Shown: positions 61,990 to 64,000 of the stretch, piece after piece | How the letters are laid out: each line of letters starts with the position of its first letter | Position numbering within the stretch: the first letter of the stretch is position 1 | From: Lachnospiraceae bacterium | GTDB taxonomy: Bacteria; Bacillota; Clostridia; Lachnospirales; Lachnospiraceae | Direction of reading: 5' to 3' | DNA length: 64,000 bases | NCBI GenBank assembly: GCA_022793195.1 | Contig: JAAWCJ010000024.1 | Coordinates: 1-64,000, forward strand | The notes under the pieces: generated by a model | The model's database searches: none | The model's input: only the letters and a program-made list of their open reading frames with translations | Told to the model about the DNA's origin: nothing | Made by a program: the position numbers and the translations under genes

Positions 61990-63456
61990 CTAATTCAAAA
62001 CCACACTTCCCAATACTTTAATATGACTCTGCCGGCATATATCCAGTTCCTTCTTTAGTTCATCATACCGTGATCCGTCAATTCTCTCAACCAGCACGAT
62101 ACCTTCTGCTGAAACCATATCTTCCAAAGATTCAGCATCATATATTACGGATTTGCCAAACCGGACATTCTCTATATCCGCTTTTAATTTATCACATAGC
62201 TGTTGTTTGATCTCCTCACATACTTCATCATTACATACGCCAGTCAAATATATAGAAGTTATATCTGATTTCTTTGCCTTAATGCGGATTCCCGCACAAA
62301 TCATGCGAATATGCTCTGCTTCCGTAAATTGTCCACTTTTTCCACCAAATGCTGCCCGAATCCACTGATCCACAAAATTCAGAATTCGTTTTTTTGGTTT
62401 TTCCACAGACAAAATTCCAAAATTCGGTACATGGAAATACCCCTCCAAATCTTCTGCTATCCGAAGACTTGGAGAAAAAAGATATCGGCAGGCAAAATAA
62501 CAACATATCAAAAATACTCCTGCTACTGCCCCAAAAAGAATATATTTTTTGTTAAACAGGCTGGCCCTGATTTCTTCCGTTACCTCCTCTTCCTGTATAT
62601 CTCCCCCAAGTCCCTTTTCCTCCAAAAGAGCATCATAATAGTTTTTCTGAGGGACTGTCATGTTTTTAATGGAAGTATTCACGCCACTTACCAAACTGCT
62701 GTAATCCGCCGCCTGCCTCTGCTGTTCCTTAAGAAGTTCCTGATCGGCGCTTTCAAAATACTGTTCATGAATCAATGTAATATCAAAATCACCATATATC
62801 TTTTTCAGACTAGCTGTTTCCGTTTCAATGATTTCTTTTACAGTGTCTGAAATCTTCCGGCAGTCCTCTTCATCCAGTCCGTTAATTCTGACTGTCAGAA
62901 TATCAGCAGACCACCACTTTTGATTTTCCGCCTCTTCAACCGTAACCAATTCTTCAATATATGCTGCAGCCGTGCCTTCCTTCAGTGCTTTTGCCACATC
63001 TTGATAAGCTGCGGTATCGGAAATTTTAACTGCATAGGAATAAAGAATATCGCTTGTATTATCTTTTCCTTCCACCACCGGATATACTGCTTCATAATGA
63101 TTATCTATCAAATACTGGAGCCTCACGGTAGGCACCTGTTGCGGATCCAGCTTCATTCTTATGGAATTTGAATAATATTCTTCCACAACCTCACTGTTCT
63201 CATAGGCAGAAACGACCGCGTTTACCATAGACAATTCATTCTCTGGAAGTTCAGATTCATATTTTTCTATCAGTTCTTTTGCTGTCAGCGAATTACTTTT
63301 TTCTATCGTTTTCGCAGTATTGACATTTTTCATATAGCCAACCCAGCCGAAAAGAACTGTCCCCAATATCAGGCAAACAAAAACCGCCCTCCACCGCAGC
63401 AGCAATCTGTAAATAAGATCTCTCAGGCTGATTGTCATCTCATTTATTCCATCCAT
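61990..63456 (-). CDS. Wzz/CapA-type chain-length regulator
   Basis: 488 residues. Two membrane helices (about 21-39 and 305-325) enclose an external domain of roughly 265 residues that is helical with a coiled-coil region in the middle, the PCP (polysaccharide co-polymerase) layout. The C-terminal cytoplasmic part of about 160 residues lacks a Walker A and resembles a degenerate ATPase domain. No tyrosine kinase or phosphatase genes occur in the window. It follows the priming transferase gene. Confidence 0.78.
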   Translation of the reverse strand: MDGINEMTISLRDLIYRLLLRWRAVFVCLILGTVLFGWVGYMKNVNTAKTIEKSNSLTAKELIEKYESELPENELSMVNAVVSAYENSEVVEEYYSNSIRMKLDPQQVPTVRLQYLIDNHYEAVYPVVEGKDNTSDILYSYAVKISDTAAYQDVAKALKEGTAAAYIEELVTVEEAENQKWWSADILTVRINGLDEEDCRKISDTVKEIIETETASLKKIYGDFDITLIHEQYFESADQELLKEQQRQAADYSSLVSGVNTSIKNMTVPQKNYYDALLEEKGLGGDIQEEEVTEEIRASLFNKKYILFGAVAGVFLICCYFACRYLFSPSLRIAEDLEGYFHVPNFGILSVEKPKKRILNFVDQWIRAAFGGKSGQFTEAEHIRMICAGIRIKAKKSDITSIYLTGVCNDEVCEEIKQQLCDKLKADIENVRFGKSVIYDAESLEDMVSAEGIVLVERIDGSRYDELKKELDICRQSHIKVLGSVVLN

Positions 63457-63480
63457 AAGTGCATCTCCTCTTAATCCTTT

Positions 63481-64000
63481 TCATCGTGCCCCGCTTCCCC
63501 GAAACACATGTACAACTGTCTTCAAAATAATTTTTAAGTCCAGCCAGAGTGACCAATTATCAATATACTCTAAATCCAGTTTCACAACTTCGTCAAAATT
63601 CTTAATGTCACTGCGCCCGCTGATCTGCCACAAGCCGGTGATGCCAGGACGGAAACTGATTCTCCGCTTTTGATAATAATTGTACCGTTCATATTCGTCT
63701 ACCGTCGGAGGGCGTGTCCCCACCAGGCTCATATCTCCTTTCAGTACATTCCAGAATTGAGGAAGTTCATCAATGCTTGTCTTTCTGATAAAAGCCCCCA
63801 CCTTAGTAATACGCGGATCATGTTCCATTTTAAACATCAATCCCTGTATTTCATTTTTAGACATCAATTCTTTCTTTCTTTCCTCGGCATCTGCATACAT
63901 GGAGCGGAATTTATAAAATTTAAAAATCCGTCCGTTGACTCCCACCCTATTCTGGCAAAAAATCAACGGCCCTTTTGATTCCAGGAGGAGAAATGGAGCC
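63481..64000 (-). CDS. Priming undecaprenyl-phosphate sugar phosphotransferase (partial)
   Basis: The frame is open to the window edge, so only the C-terminal part (about 172 residues) is seen. Bacterial sugar transferase family motifs: [12 protein letters not shown], then [25 protein letters not shown] (in short [15 protein letters not shown] and GTRPP), then [14 protein letters not shown]. It begins repeat-unit synthesis by placing a sugar-1-phosphate on undecaprenyl phosphate. It is the first enzyme of the pathway and its N-terminal part, and the promoter, lie beyond 64000. Confidence 0.92.
   Translation of the reverse strand, partial: APFLLLESKGPLIFCQNRVGVNGRIFKFYKFRSMYADAEERKKELMSKNEIQGLMFKMEHDPRITKVGAFIRKTSIDELPQFWNVLKGDMSLVGTRPPTVDEYERYNYYQKRRISFRPGITGLWQISGRSDIKNFDEVVKLDLEYIDNWSLWLDLKIILKTVVHVFRGSGAR

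Noticed and set aside
1-64000. tRNA, rRNA, CRISPR array or phage/IS genes
   Set aside because: I looked for tRNA-like cloverleaf signatures, regularly spaced repeats and transposase or integrase motifs and saw none. The only repeats are the palindromic elements listed.

Overview
The window looks like a chromosomal segment from an anaerobic, low-to-mid-GC Gram-positive of the Lachnospiraceae type (Blautia/Clostridium cluster XIVa-like). This rests on the clustered gap, pgk and tpiA genes, strong AGGAGG-type ribosome binding sites, sigma-A promoters, a DUF3786 protein and a Firmicute-style 6S RNA candidate. The placement is inferred from gene content; no species is claimed.

Left part (1-9.1 kb), housekeeping: a 6S RNA candidate with its own promoter and terminator, an M20 metallopeptidase facing a GntR regulator, a DUF3786 protein, then tpiA, pgk, gap, an M29 aminopeptidase and lgt, all on the minus strand. 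Small palindromic and MITE-like repeats sit between these genes. Next (9.4-15.5 kb) comes an envelope-stress type module: lipoprotein, two FtsX-like permeases and a LolD/MacB-like ATPase, divergent from an OmpR-type response regulator and a histidine kinase. At 16.0-18.8 kb two plus-strand genes encode a polyprenyl-phosphate GT2 and a GT39-like membrane transferase.

Right part (18.9-64 kb): a large surface-polysaccharide locus, entirely on the minus strand, that begins beyond the right edge of the window. It is cut by terminators at about 35.2, 32.5 and 18.9 kb into three transcription blocks. Block 1 (64 to 35.4 kb) holds the priming sugar-phosphate transferase, a Wzz-like protein, two membrane proteins, a complete GDP-D-glycero-alpha-D-manno-heptose pathway (hddA, a hddC-gmhB fusion, gmhA), GT26, GT4 and GT2 transferases, Wzy, a CDP-6-deoxyhexose pathway (rfbF, rfbG, a reductase, an RmlC-like epimerase), LicD, an orphan transferase-like protein, Wzx, a legionaminate-type nonulosonic acid pathway (legB, legC, ptmE-like, neuB/legI, neuD-like, legF/neuA) and a phosphocholine set (licC, a licC-licA fusion, a BCCT transporter). 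Block 2 (35.0-32.6 kb) is an MBOAT/SGNH acylation pair. Block 3 (32.3-19.0 kb), with its own strong promoter, carries a large membrane protein, an acyltransferase-3, a cassette of FAD oxidoreductase, two GT2s, SDR and sugar isomerase of unknown purpose, and a Dlt-like amino-acid activation system (SGNH protein, adenylation enzyme, GNAT protein, carrier protein, MBOAT).

Taken together, the locus predicts a Wzx/Wzy-assembled capsule-like glycan containing heptose, a nonulosonic acid and a CDP-derived 6-deoxyhexose, decorated with phosphocholine, acyl groups and probably an amino acid. The least explained parts are the Dlt-like system with an embedded GNAT, the FAD/SDR/isomerase/GT cassette, and the nonulosonate branch, which has no visible hydrolysing 2-epimerase. 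I saw no tRNA, rRNA, CRISPR array or insertion sequence.
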